Part shown: in pieces, positions 41,001-51,578 of the stretch
Numbering within the stretch: the first letter of the stretch is position 1
How the letters are laid out: the number at the start of each line of letters is the position of its first letter
Origin: Clytia hemisphaerica
Taxonomy: Eukaryota; Cnidaria; Hydrozoa; Leptothecata; Clytiidae
Assembly: GCA_902728285.1 (NCBI GenBank)
Contig: CACVBU010000982.1
Span: forward strand, 379,912-443,911
Reading direction: 5' to 3'
DNA: 64,000 nucleotides
The notes under the pieces: generated by a model
Seen by the model: the letters and a program-made list of their open reading frames with translations, nothing else
Told to the model about the DNA's origin: nothing
Databases searched by the model: none
Translations under genes and position numbers: made by a program

Positions 41001-44000
41001 ATCAATTTATGTTGTAACATAAGACACAGTAAGTAAGTAAGTCTGCGACCGCATTCGGAGGCGACCCGAAGGCTCCTCTCTCGATAGCTATCTACCCAAA
41101 GGTAGGGGAGGGCGCCACTCTTTCTCCCTGGATTGTTCCACTAACCCTTGATCCTTCTCCTAATTGCTGAGCATCAAGCAGAGAGGCATCAAGTACCATT
41201 TTGGAAATCTTTGGTATGACCCGGCTGGGGGTTGAACCCACAACCTTGCGAACCGTAGCCGGATGCTCTACCACTGCACTACGGTCGCTAGACACAGTAA
41301 CCCCTCCCTTTGGGGTTGGAAATTTTTAGCCAAAACGTCACTTTAGTCTTATGTTTAGGTGATATATCGGATTAGATCGGGTAGAATATTCTGAGAGCTA
41401 AACAGAAATAATACATAAATATGTATTCTTTGCTACAGAATGACGTCAGAGTGGAAACAGAGCAAAGTGGTAGAACTCACTAAAGATATATTGTGTATTG
41501 AGTATGAAAAACTTTTTAGTGAATTAAACCATAACTTTTTGTTTTCCTTATGACCTTATTGGTTGAAAGTTCATCAAAATAACTACAAACCTGTGACAGA
41601 AGTTCCCATGGGAACCCCGTCCAATACACCGTGGCTTTGTGCGTGAACATAATAACATATTTCATCTCCACGGACTGTTTCTGACACTGAGACCGTCAGC
41701 TCACCAATATTCTGCATAAAAAAGAGTTTAGACGTATTTTAAAATCATGTAATGGGCTCTCTGAAGTCATCTGATCTCCCCTTACTAGGACCCGCCGTTA
41801 AATAATATTTGAAAATGTGTTATTTTTCAAAAAGCGTCTTTTTTGGTCCATATTTTTGTCGATTTCAAGGTATTTAAAAGTAGGATCGATCAATCGACTA
41901 GGCTCCCTGTGTATTAGAATTGCCACATTGACAGAGTTAGTAAAATGGCTGATTAATTTTTCTTTTTGAGGTGAGTCAGACCCTTGAAATTTTTTAAAGC
42001 ATATTAAGCGAGAGAATTAACCCAGATTTTCCCTGATGTCATAATTATTTCATCAGGCTTGAGAATGACAAAACTTCAGGTATCATTAATTACAACATCT
42101 AGCTAATTAAAATCAGTTATACTACATCTTAGGATTATTTATGACATAAACAACAGACAAATAATATTTTCAGTTCCTGTCAAAATAAAACAAAAGAAAA
42201 GGAAAAACAAATTAGCTGTTTAGATTGCTTCTGATTAATATAAGGCTTATTAATAAGATAAACTTCCTAGTTGTGTTTCATCTAAAAGAAAAAGGCAGCA
42301 CAAAATCAACAAATTCGTTTATATTACTTTTTCTTTTTACCGTCACAAAAAATTATTAAAACAAGAAGGAAAACCTAATGTTTAATATCATTTCCCTAGT
42401 CTTATATAATTGTATTTCCCCCTTTTTTAAAGAGAAGAAAAGCAAACAACATTGTACAATATGAGGTCATTAATGACATCAAAACAAAACACTTCAAACA
42501 AAACACAAAAATCACAAACTATTGATGTAAAATAGAACACTTATACATATTTTATAAGCAATAAGGTTGCTGAAGCTTGAGGGCTCAAATAAGCCAATTT
42601 TTTTTACCCTAGTAGTAAAAGCTTATAAAGTAAAAGATAATATTACCATGGCAGACAATAGCTCATGACCCAATAAGTGTAAACATGGTATATCAGAGGT
42701 AGTGAAAGCAAACTTTTCAGAAAATGAGCTAAAATGCTAAGTGACACCAGCCGTGGCCTAAAAATTGGAGTTGCTTATAAAAAATGTGTAGCTGTTGTGA
42801 GCAATAACATAGCGTTTGATTATGTTTATTTTTGACTGACAAGTGATGGATATCGCTTTATTATTGACTCTTATAACTTTTAACAAGTCTCCCAAACTGA
42901 GAACTCGAATTGTCAAAGTAAATGATAACCCCCTGATAACCTTCAATGTAGAATTGTCATGTTCTATTGTATTTTAAGCAAAAAAATTAATTCTAATAAC
43001 CGCTTTTCTACTATGAGTAAACAAAATAAATGAAGTTTCATCTGGTTTCATTGATGTTTTGCTTTTCATTACTTATTTACTAAAACCCTATGTCATTTAG
43101 TAATAAATACATATCATTCTCGTAAAAGGAGATATTTAAACATGATTTAGTGTTAGGTAAAAGGTTACAGTACAATAGTAGAAGAATGGAGAATAAAGTA
43201 AAAAAAAAACGAAAATCGCTAAAAGTGTTTCAACTGATATCCCACAATGTTTATCAGCTAAAGTACCGTTAGACATTTTTTCTTTCCACTTTACATTGTT
43301 AACATTATTTAAAAGTGTTCTTTTTTAACAGCACTATAAAATGTTTTTCTAAGGTTACAAAATAATACAAAGTCTCTAGATTTTAAGAGGGCCACCCAAA
43401 TACTGCATTGACATGTAGAGATTAGCTCACCTTTCCAGCTTCTGACACTGTTGCAAGATGGTCTGTAAATACTGTCCTCCCAAGTGCTTTGAAATCTAGA
43501 GTAAAAAAATTAAAATTGCGTTTTTGAAAGTATGAGAAATCATAAAAATACATATATTAAAATAATACCATTATACCATACTCACTCTGTAATCAACTAC
43601 GGTATCGAATTAATTTCTCCTTATGGGGGTGTCAGTTGTTTTTAACACACACAATCATTTCAGAGAAAAAGTAGGCATGAAGTATTATGTGTTAGTTATA
43701 CCTATAGATTGTAAATATTCAATTGCTTTTTTGTTACATTCTGCTTTAACTCCTCCATTGCTAAAATAAAAAAATAAAAATAGAATAAAAGAGTCCAATA
43801 AAGTCCAACAAATTTAGTAACCATAACTTTTTAACATCCAAATATAATTTAAAACGAGACAAAAAAACTTACAGTAACTCAGGCTATTCCATCAGATTAG
43901 TACCATACTAAAGTTTCATAATTAAAAAAATAAAACAATGAAAGACATTACTTGGCTACTACCTTAGGATTAAATTTTCTCAGGATTTATTTTTGTAATT

Positions 44001-46190
44001 TTGTGAAAAAAAGGTTAATTTGCAAATAAAGTCCATGCAAAAAATTTATCCACCTAAGGTATTATTGTCAAATATGTATAATATGTTAATATATCAAACA
44101 CAGTAGATAACAAGGTCGTGAACCAACAATCTCATGAATAGCCCGGAAAAAGGTGCACTCCACCATTGTGTATAAAATTGTTTGGTAAAAAAACCCTGTT
44201 TTGCCCACAAAGGGTTAGGGAAGTGGGTTTTCAGCTTCTAATATTCGATAGTGATCTTCTTTTGGTAAAAAAAATTCATAGTGGTATATTATCATGTGTT
44301 GAAAGAACATACAAAAATTTCTGCTCAACAGAACTCAAGCAGACTCAAGAAGAGCTAAAAAACCAACTTTCCCTTAGGAAACACAGGCAAAAACAGGTTT
44401 ATTTATCTCCTGAGACCAAACAGTGGAGAGCAACAAAATAATGTATTTGCACACCATTCACATACTGAATTTGAAAAATCTTCAATGTGGCATTTTTTTG
44501 CAAACTTCAAAAAACTGATTTTTGTCCTGCTTTTGCAGGACTTTTAGCTTAAATGACTTGCGTGCAGCATAGGATACAAAGTCCAAATATGCGTTGTATG
44601 AAGAGTTAAGTCTATATATACTGCCTTACCGCGAGTTGAGTCTCAGGACCCTGAAATTCCTGTCTTGAGGTAGTTGATCCCTACATACGGGAAATCAGAG
44701 GGGCATCAAACACTCTTTTTTTCCTGCTTTGCTTTACGATCGGAAATTGACCTTCTTACAACCCTGCCGACGCACCATCGGACAGTCCGGTGTTAATTTT
44801 TCGAACTTCTGGACACAGGACAAAGTTTGTTTAAAAAAATAATGCGCAGTGATCGCACCGGACCTAAATCTGGTATTGAGATTGTCCCATGTTCGTAAAG
44901 TCTGGTGCGTTGGCAGGGTTGTGCCTTCTAGAGCATAGAGCCATCAAACACATTTGAAAGATGATCTGGAACAACAAGTAACCCCCATACTCTCACCCTG
45001 TTGGTAGTACGAACCCCTCTGATCTTGCTTACTTTGGAATAAAATTGTGCAGATTTCGAGAATTCGGGTGTTGTCTGGCTGCGCGATTAAGTCCAAATGG
45101 AAATCAATTTGCAGTATACAGTAGCCCTAACTCAAAATTTAAACACATATTTGGACTTTAAAACCCAATGCTGCACGCAAGCACTTAACTTTAGCATAGC
45201 CCACAAAAGCAGGAAAAAAATCATTTTTTTGAAGTTTGCAAAAAAACGCCACATTAGAAGATCTTTAATTCTTTCAAATTCAGTGTGTGGATAGAGCAGT
45301 AAAAATAAAACTTTTCTATTTATCTTTTTTTTTGAAAAAGTTCAAGATAATTAAAAACTCCTGCACTAAAACAAAGGGCTATTCCAGAAAATTTTTGTTA
45401 CTCCCGTCGGATGACGTACCGTGAAGTTGGGTAACTTGCATTGGAGGATGCAAACATGCATACCCCTCGAATGAATGATCTGTCTGGTCATTAAAATACA
45501 AACTTAAATAAAAAAAAAAATGGTAAGAGTAGAGCTGCGCGTAGAGCTCTTAGTTCATTTGTTTTGAAATTTTGCTGCTTTGATTGGTCAGTCATTTGAT
45601 GGCTATTATGCATGTTTGCCTCCACTGATGCAAGTTACCCAACTTCACGGTACATTTTAAATTTTTTTCTAGCCTCGGAAATATTTTTTTTTCAGCGGTG
45701 GTCGGAAATTCCGATAAAAATCTATATATGTACTTTCACAAAGTATGTCAGAAATTCCACTCTTTTTTACCGTTTTTAATTCAATTGCCTTGGAAATACA
45801 TACATTTTCTTCTCTCGCCTTGGAAATTTAGAATTTTGGTGAAAACTTTTGCCCTCGGAAATCCCGTGTCGTCCGCCTCCTGTTACAGACAAATTCTGGA
45901 ATGGCCCAATGATGAGAAAAATCAAGTCCCTGCTAAATCTTAAAATCTTGCAGGTGAGCTAGCTCTAGCTTTAATCCCAGCTAAAGTTTACACCCACCTT
46001 GGGGTAATCAGCTAATTATTTTGGGTGGAATTCAACAGTTTTTGAGGTGACAACTTTTTTCTTTTTCAACTTTCCGTCGTCACATCTCAACGAGACTTCT
46101 CATCAAGTAACAAAACAGAAACAATACTGAACATAAAAAATTGATCTATCATTCCTGGGCTTTAAATAATGCTTACCTATTTTTGTCCAT
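38077..46190 (-). CDS. CATIP: Ciliogenesis-associated TTC17-interacting protein (CATIP) homologue, 10 exons
   Basis: Ten coding exons, in transcript order: 46190-46177, 43760-43702, 43495-43431, 41711-41591, 40756-40614, 40243-40076, 39723-39599, 39395-39310, 39070-38991, 38283-38077. They join in phase to 1068 bases (355 residues); the human protein has roughly 390. Family landmarks are ATVSEAGK, GVLDGVPMGTSVTAYIT, LEQTQHEYIKF, KKTIVVKEGDKLRV, LTYTLNHEKGFVSEGANIIL, FGIEREV, and a C-terminal RIIa-like helix pair (HKPELRALLEDFCQFVLLRKPDDVCSFASDYF). CATIP works with TTC17 in actin organisation during ciliogenesis, and RIIa-like domains dock in axonemal complexes. The start ATG (46188-46190) has A at -3 and G at +4. 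The introns carry several MITEs and a SINE. The exon set is inferred from splice sites and phase, without transcript data. Confidence 0.88.
38322..38621. mobile_element. 300 bp MITE in CATIP intron 9, CCTTAAGTGG ends
   Basis: The ends CCTTAAGTGGATAAATTT and AAATTTATCCACTTAAGG are perfect inverted copies, flanked by TA on both sides (38320-38321, 38622-38623). The inside is made of ATTCGCCAAATT-type motifs in both orientations. A small relative is at 43972-44059. Confidence 0.9.
41033..41289 (-). mobile_element. Full-length tRNA-derived SINE in CATIP intron 4
   Basis: On the minus strand the 5' end is tRNA-like: RNA polymerase III box A TAGTGCAGTGG (41271-41281) and box B GGTTCAACCCC (41227-41237) at normal spacing. 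An unrelated body follows, and the 3' tail is a CTTA repeat (GTAAGTAAGTAAG on the plus strand). It is flanked by perfect 11 bp duplications AGACACAGTAA (41022-41032 and 41290-41300), the mark of LINE-driven insertion. It lies in the same sense as the host gene. A fragment of the same tRNA head is at 18820-18860. Confidence 0.9.
43972..44059. mobile_element. Internally deleted MITE in CATIP intron 1
   Basis: An 88 bp element with ends CCTTAGG and CCTAAGG (CCTTAGGATTAAATTTTC against TTTATCCACCTAAGG), flanked by TA (43970-43971, 44060-44061). Same family as 38322-38621 with most of the inside missing. Confidence 0.75.
44459..45290. mobile_element. Foldback-type element with ~170-200 bp inverted repeats, CATIP intron 1
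   Basis: The left arm (44459-44620) and right arm (45085-45290, reverse complement) share CTGAATTTGAAA, AATGTGGC, TTTTTTTGCAAACTTCAAAA, CCTGCTTTTG, CTTGCGTGCAGCAT and AAAGTCCAAATATG in the same order. Small gaps interrupt the match. About 460 bp between the arms has no coding capacity. Confidence 0.85.
45376..45907. mobile_element. Non-autonomous element with GGGCTATTCCAGAA ends and a nested inverted repeat
   Basis: The outer ends GGGCTATTCCAGAA and TTCTGGAATGGCCC are inverted copies. Inside, CGTACCGTGAAGTTGGGTAA ... CAAACATGCAT (45414-45462) is repeated inverted at 45608-45653. The right half (45648-45907) is copied at 60749-61013. Relatives with similar ends are at 51659-51851. Lies in CATIP intron 1. 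Confidence 0.8.
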
Positions 46191-46435
46191 CCTTGAATCT
46201 CTCTGTAGCCATCAATTATTACCAACAAGGAACTGTCAACACAGTGATCATCTTTGTTTTTAATCGGACATTTTGAACCTCGCTACTCGCGTCTCAAAAA
46301 ACCGCGAAAGAATTCGAACCTTGAGTTCTTGGAAGACGATACAAAATCGCACTATACATATTTTAAAGTAAATTGATTGGTGGAAAATTAACGGGAGAAC
46401 AGCGACTTTGTCGTGCTGTTTAAAGCGAATTTGAT

Positions 46436-46454
46436 TGACGTCACATTGACGTCA
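46436..46454. promoter_or_regulatory. Two CRE-like palindromes upstream of CATIP
   Basis: TGACGTCA occurs exactly at 46436-46443 and again at 46447-46454, 11 bases apart (one helical turn), 246-264 bases upstream of the CATIP ATG. The sequence is the CREB/ATF consensus. Function is inferred only. Confidence 0.5.
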
Positions 46455-46689
46455 ATGGCGATACTCGCTCTCTGTGAGTCAGGGGGTAAACCAATGGATT
46501 TTTCAACTCAATCATAAATATTCACGTACTTTAAGCTGTTTCCGAAAAAGATTCCCCTTTGTCATTTGACTTTAGATCAACAGTCATCAATATGGAATAA
46601 TTCAATCAGGTTTCCAATAAAAAAAACGAGCTATTAGATAGAAACAGTAACATTACACGAGGATCGGAAAATGGGAAAAAGTTTTATTC

Positions 46690-46703
46690 ATTGCCATGGC
46701 TAC
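46690..46703 (-). promoter_or_regulatory. Candidate RFX X-box upstream of CATIP
   Basis: The minus strand reads GTAGCCATGGCAAT, 12 of 14 positions like the symmetric RFX site GTTGCCATGGCAAC. RFX factors switch on ciliary genes, which suits CATIP. It lies 500 bases upstream of the ATG and 13 bases before a transposon end. Confidence 0.45.
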
Positions 46704-46715
46704 GCGGACTTTTAA

Positions 46716-48325
46716 GGTGGTAGTCTACCCAAAAATAAAAAATCATCGAAAAAATTGTCGAATTCTGGTTTTTGGGTGTTTTGAGATCTTTCTGAACATC
46801 TCCTGAAAATTTCAGAGCTATATCTTTATCATTCAGGCCGCAGTGAGCATTTTTATCCTGTTGGGTGCTTGAAAAATCGCCCTAGCAACAGAAAAAATCC
46901 CGTTGCTAAGGACTTATTTCTTCAATCTCGGCCGAAACATAGCAATGTGATACGCCAAAAGAAAGCTCTTTTTACGCCCTTTTCGGGCGTCAAAATATTA
47001 TTTTCCGTGGCATTACGTAATCCTTGAAATTAAAGATGGTAGCTGCAGTAGTGTAACACATCAAAACCAGCTGAAAAGCAAGCTGTAAGCATGATTCTGC
47101 AGATTTCTTGGCAAGTTTTAGATCAAAACTTAATCTCTTTGATTGAAATGATTTATTTAAATGAAGAATGGACTCTACCGAATCTATAAAGTTGCTCTAC
47201 ATTGGTTGTGTTGCTGGATTTCTGCGAAAAACATTTAAGTTGTCGGCATTTTGTTTTGAGCATAGACAGTGTGCTTTTGGTGGCTCACATAATGTTTTGT
47301 AGTGGATTTAAATGTAACCGAGATATTTCCAAGCACAACATGATGTAACAGAGATAGAAATGTGAATTATAATGAACTGGACCTAACTTCTGGAGACACA
47401 CATTCTCATCTGACACCAGCCATTCATAACCGCCTAGGCGGTAACCGAAGCAAAAAGGCGCCGCCTTTGATCAAGCCAGCTCATTGTCAATTCAAGTCTA
47501 TGTGAATAAAAATATGCACTAGAAAAGTTTCCATGTCTACAGAGAGTCATGCTGGAATTTCAATGAACATTTTGTCACCCTTATGTGGCTATTTTCACCC
47601 AAATTTGATGTTATCGCAAGATTACCGCAAAGTTTGCTATATTTACGTAACTTTAGCGCAACATGTTTTTGTTGATTTTTGGATAATTTATCAATTTTTG
47701 TGAAATATTTTACTTTAACTTATGAAACCTGACTGGTTTGATGATTATTCAGTGAAGAAATTTTTTGAAAAGAGCTTTCCAGCTTAAAATGATACCCATT
47801 TTTGTCTTTTTTTTTGATTTCTCAAAAACGCGTTTCCGGGGGTTCGCAAACACCTTGTCAGAAATATCTTAGGATTGAGAGTAGCTACAGACTTAAAATT
47901 TTCAGGGAAGTTTCCTTACATGATTGTGCATTGAATGAATGGATTAAAAAGTTTTAAAATTGGTTTCCTGATTTTTAATCTCAAAAAAGCGTTTTTTTCA
48001 GATTCTTACCCCCTGGAAAAAAATTTTAATTATTTTTTTCACTCATTCCAGACCTTTTCTAAATATTAGTCATTTAAAAAAAAAACTAACTTCATAGGTC
48101 AAGCCGACTATTCAGAAAACCTGACACAAGCAAAATAAAGTATTTTACCCCCTGGCTGATTTTACCCCCGTCTTTGGTTATTTTTAGAATTTTTTTTTAT
48201 TTTTAGAAATGTTAATAGTTGATATACATTTCCTGAAAATTTCATTACGAAATGTAAAGAAGTTCTTGAGTTATTGCAAAAAATGTGATTTGTTGACTTT
48301 TGAAATCTGGCGGTAGACTACCACC
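46716..48325. mobile_element. 1.6 kb non-autonomous TTAA-target DNA transposon
   Basis: The terminal inverted repeats AGGTGGTAGTCTACC and GGTAGACTACCACCT are perfect over 15 bases and abut TTAA on both sides (46712-46715, 48326-48329). A TTAA target fits Kolobok or piggyBac; the AGG start is more Kolobok-like than the CCY start of piggyBac. There is no transposase frame. An internal CCTAGCAAC...GTTGCTAAGG hairpin recurs in reverse near 24299. Confidence 0.88.
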
Positions 48326-48329
48326 TTAA

Positions 48330-48493
48330 CATTCAGATCATACCTCTTACTTAATTTATCCTTTTTTTGATTACAATGTTTTAATCTGCTATATCATTAA
48401 TAAGTGAATGTGGTAAAAAAATACCCTGACAGTGTATGTAAGGCTCTAGTGAGTGGATTCTTCGATGGATTCTTGGTCCCGATCATGATACAT
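48330..48493. other. Spacer between two elements
   Basis: Short AT-rich spacer, nothing recognised. Confidence 0.4.
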
Positions 48494-48495
48494 TA

Positions 48496-48816
48496 GCGAG
48501 TTTATGTATTTGTGGTTAAGCATACCAGGATAATCACGAAATTTGATTGGTTGAAACTCACTAGCCTGTTAAATTTTCGTTCGTCGTCGTGATCTTACCG
48601 ATTTACTTAACCTCACTATTACCGAGTTTATCTTATGTATGTGTGCTTTTAAGCGACGGAGACGGTAAGGTTCTAATTTGTCTACATCCTGACCAACTGA
48701 GGACGACGGTAAATCAGCATATTTACCGTCCTCGATTTTGCGGGGCAGAACTGCAGGTTATTCCAAATCGCTTCAGTCACTTTACCGTCCTCAAAAGCGC
48801 AAATACATAAACTCGC
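48496..48816. mobile_element. MITE, TAGCGAGTTTATGTATTTG ends
   Basis: The left GCGAGTTTATGTATTTG and right CAAATACATAAACTCGC are inverted copies flanked by TA (48494-48495, 48817-48818). The inside contains repeated TACCGTCCTC/GAGGACGGTA phrases. Length 321 bp. Confidence 0.85.
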
Positions 48817-49380
48817 TATTGACCGGGGGTATTAGGGTTGCGAGCTGACGGGGGCAGGGGGGGGGTACCGCCTAATTTCATAACCGATCACCATTGCTCT
48901 AAGGCATATGTCCCTTTAGAGCGCATGCGTGGAATGCGTGGAGCACGAAGAGCTGCTTGGAGGTTAGGTGCCGCCCGACTTTCGACCCGTGGATGGACCC
49001 TTACCGGGCGGGACTAAAAAGGAGAAAAGAAAGGACAATTTTGTGAATTTTACGACCCTTATATTGGGACTAACTTGACCAAATTTCGATCTTTCCGTGG
49101 GTAAACTAAAAAGTTTAAATTTTCCTATTTCTCCGACCCGCCCCAAGTGGGACTAAAATTTGATTTTTCCGACCCTTAGCTGGACTTCAAAAAGAAAAAA
49201 AATCAAAAAGATACCCTCCATTTGCCTAAGTACCCCCCCCCCCCGGTAAATTGATAGCGGTCTGTTGCGCTAGATAGACACAACGGCGCGCGCTCCAGAA
49301 AAATCTTTTTCGAGGATAGAGGACTAGGAGCAAGGAAAATTTTGAGGCGCCGGTGCTAAATTTGAATTATTACTCTGCTA
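48817..49380. other. Gene-free stretch, possible further element
   Basis: ACCGGGGGTA at about 48832 and TACCCCCCCCCCCCCGGT at about 49230-49247 could be ends of another element, but no target duplication supports it. No gene. Confidence 0.4.
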
Positions 49381-49709
49381 CTTTAATCGGATTAATTTTT
49401 CGCGAGATTAAATTTCGCGATTTCGCGAATTTTTCCCATTTTCGCGAAATTAAAACTCGCAAACACGCGTGAGATTTCTGATTCCTGGTTCGCGAAATTA
49501 AATCCACCACAAAACTTTTAGAATTTTATTTTTGGCGGAGAAACTAGTTCCAAGTCTCCATTTATGACAAAAAAATGGCCATTTTCAGCTGTTTTCTGGC
49601 TTATTCGCGAAATTAAATCCAAGCAAAATATTTCAAAACTCTGACTCGCGAAATTAAATCCAGAAAATTTCGCGATTTTTTTAGCTCGCGAAATTTAATC
49701 CGGTTAAAG
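49381..49709. mobile_element. MITE, CTTTAATCGGATTAA ends
   Basis: The ends CTTTAATCGGATTAATTTTT and (right, reversed) CTTTAACCGGATTAAATTTC match over about 26 bases with flanking TA. The inside is a mosaic of TTCGCGAAATTAAA motifs. Related in style and ends to 2633-3084. Confidence 0.88.
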
Positions 49710-49836
49710 TAATCAGAAATTGATTGCAATTGCTAAGCCTTACCCTCAGCAGAATCCACAAATAGTAGGGGGGAATTTGTTCGTTTTTTTGAGGTCGCTC
49801 GATTTTTTTAGTCAAAGCACTTGTTATACATTTTTG

Positions 49837-50567
49837 AAGGCCGAGGTAATCGATTCCAACATTGAAATTGAAATGTTGGACGAATGTTGGATGAATTTTG
49901 GAAAGGTGTTGGATCTCCTTAAAATCGTTTCGTCGCAATGTCCAACATCATTTTCATCCAACATGGGTGTTCATTCATTCTTTTTTTAATTCATTCTTTT
50001 CAAATTAGAAATGGTGAGAATTTTTATACCCAGTTTAACCAGTGCCACTATTGCTGTTCATGCGGACAAAAACTATAGTCTAACAATTGGAATTTTAAAA
50101 TGCAGAGAAAATTTGTCGAAAAATCGACTCTTATGGTGCAATTGCTTGAAATTTATTTATATCTATTTCAAAGCAAAAAATGGTCAAATTTTCTAAAATT
50201 TTGCAACAAAAACTATGTTCTCATTTTTTACACATATACAGTGCATTTTGGGAAGCCTGAAAACTACCATTTTAAATTTGTTACGAGATTTTTCGAATTT
50301 TTGACAAAAAAACATTCGATTCTATTTCTAATGACGTCATTCCCTTTCAATGTGAGCTGAGTAAACGAATTCAACATGATCCAACACGAAAAAAAGAAGT
50401 AAATGTTGGACAAAATGTTTGATGGCGATCAAACTCCCATCCAACACTTTTTTTCTTCTTCCAACATAATTTTTTCTTCCTTTCCGATTTTTACATTCGA
50501 GTAAACGATTCCAACATTCCTTCCAACAGAGAGAAAATGGCATGTTGGAATCGTTTACCTCGGCCTT
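49837..50567. mobile_element. 731 bp element with dense TCCAACA/TGTTGGA motifs
   Basis: The inverted ends are AAGGCCGAGGTAATCGATTC and (reversed right) AAGGCCGAGGTAAACGATTC, followed by CAACAT. About 14 copies of CCAACA or TGTTGG cluster within ~150 bp of each end (49856-49965 and 50366-50550), with a motif-free middle. The pattern looks like subterminal transposase binding sites. No ORF. Confidence 0.85.
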
Positions 50568-51559
50568 AAGGGGTAGGGGAATCAAAATAACTTGGGTGCT
50601 AATTTTGTTTCGGACACTTTGGTGTGATTTTCGGACAAATACGACGGTCTCGGCGCGGGCAAAATCATAGGGTGAAAAATTAATGAAAATTTCAGCTTGA
50701 GAAAACGGAGACCTGTTGTATATTTTTGGAAAGCTCTCAAAAAATTAAGATTAGTAATAATATATTGCGAGTATAGGTGATTTCAGTACCTAACTCGAGA
50801 TATTGACCTTCCGAAAGCGCAAAAACTGGACAAAACAGCTGTTTCTGACTGAAAAACACTGTTTTTAAGAATTAATATATTAATTTTTCTTGTTGACTTG
50901 AGAATGAGGATCCAAAAGATCAAGAATGGTCCAATCATGTAGATTTATAAAGGATGCAGTGTTTTGGCCGTGGACCGCGGAGTATCGGAAACATGAAGAC
51001 TCAATTTTTTGCAACTTTTGCCATTCTTCAGAATACACGGGTTTCGAATTAAATTTTTGCTTAGCTTTAGCTTTGATCCCATGTAAATTTGCACGAAAAA
51101 TATCAAGTAAACAGAACGAAAATTGGCCGTGTATCAAGCAAATTTAGCTCATTTTTCCATTTTGACAGACTTTATGGGTCATTATGAAAACAAAAAACAT
51201 TAAAATAAAAAGTCAATCGTTTAATCATATTTCTTTTATTGAATTTAAAATAGAAAAACATCTTTTGAATGAACACCTGGCTTTCAAAAGAGAAGAAAGG
51301 AAATCTACCAACCTTTTATAAGGCATTTCCCCTTATCGCTCCTTTTATTTACTTGATTTTTTCTCTCGCGCCAGATTTAATTCGAAACCCGTGTATTGGG
51401 TTCGCCTCTCTCCCCGTGTATGGAAATTAAATGGAAATGGGATGGCCATTGAAGCCCCATGCAGAAAAGTGCATGCTGTATTGCAAGTAAGACGTCCACT
51501 TTCTACTCAGGCAGGCTAGGAAAAGAAACGAGAGAAAAGAGTTCGTGTTTTACAATTTT
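50568..51559. other. Gene-free stretch 3' of eL27
   Basis: Frames of up to 85 codons near 50880-51147 overlap on both strands and show no domain. No repeat recognised. Confidence 0.45.
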
Positions 51560-51565
51560 TTTATT
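51560..51565 (-). terminator. Polyadenylation signal AATAAA of eL27
   Basis: TTTATT on the plus strand, 13 bases past the stop codon on the minus strand. Ribosomal protein genes typically have such short 3' UTRs. Confidence 0.7.
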
Positions 51566-51578
51566 TCCACTGTCCAAA

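Noticed and set aside
46177..46212. Upstream ATG (ATGGCTACA) as the CATIP start
   Set aside because: Its frame stops with TAG at the exon end; only the ATG at 46188-46190 keeps phase with exon 2.
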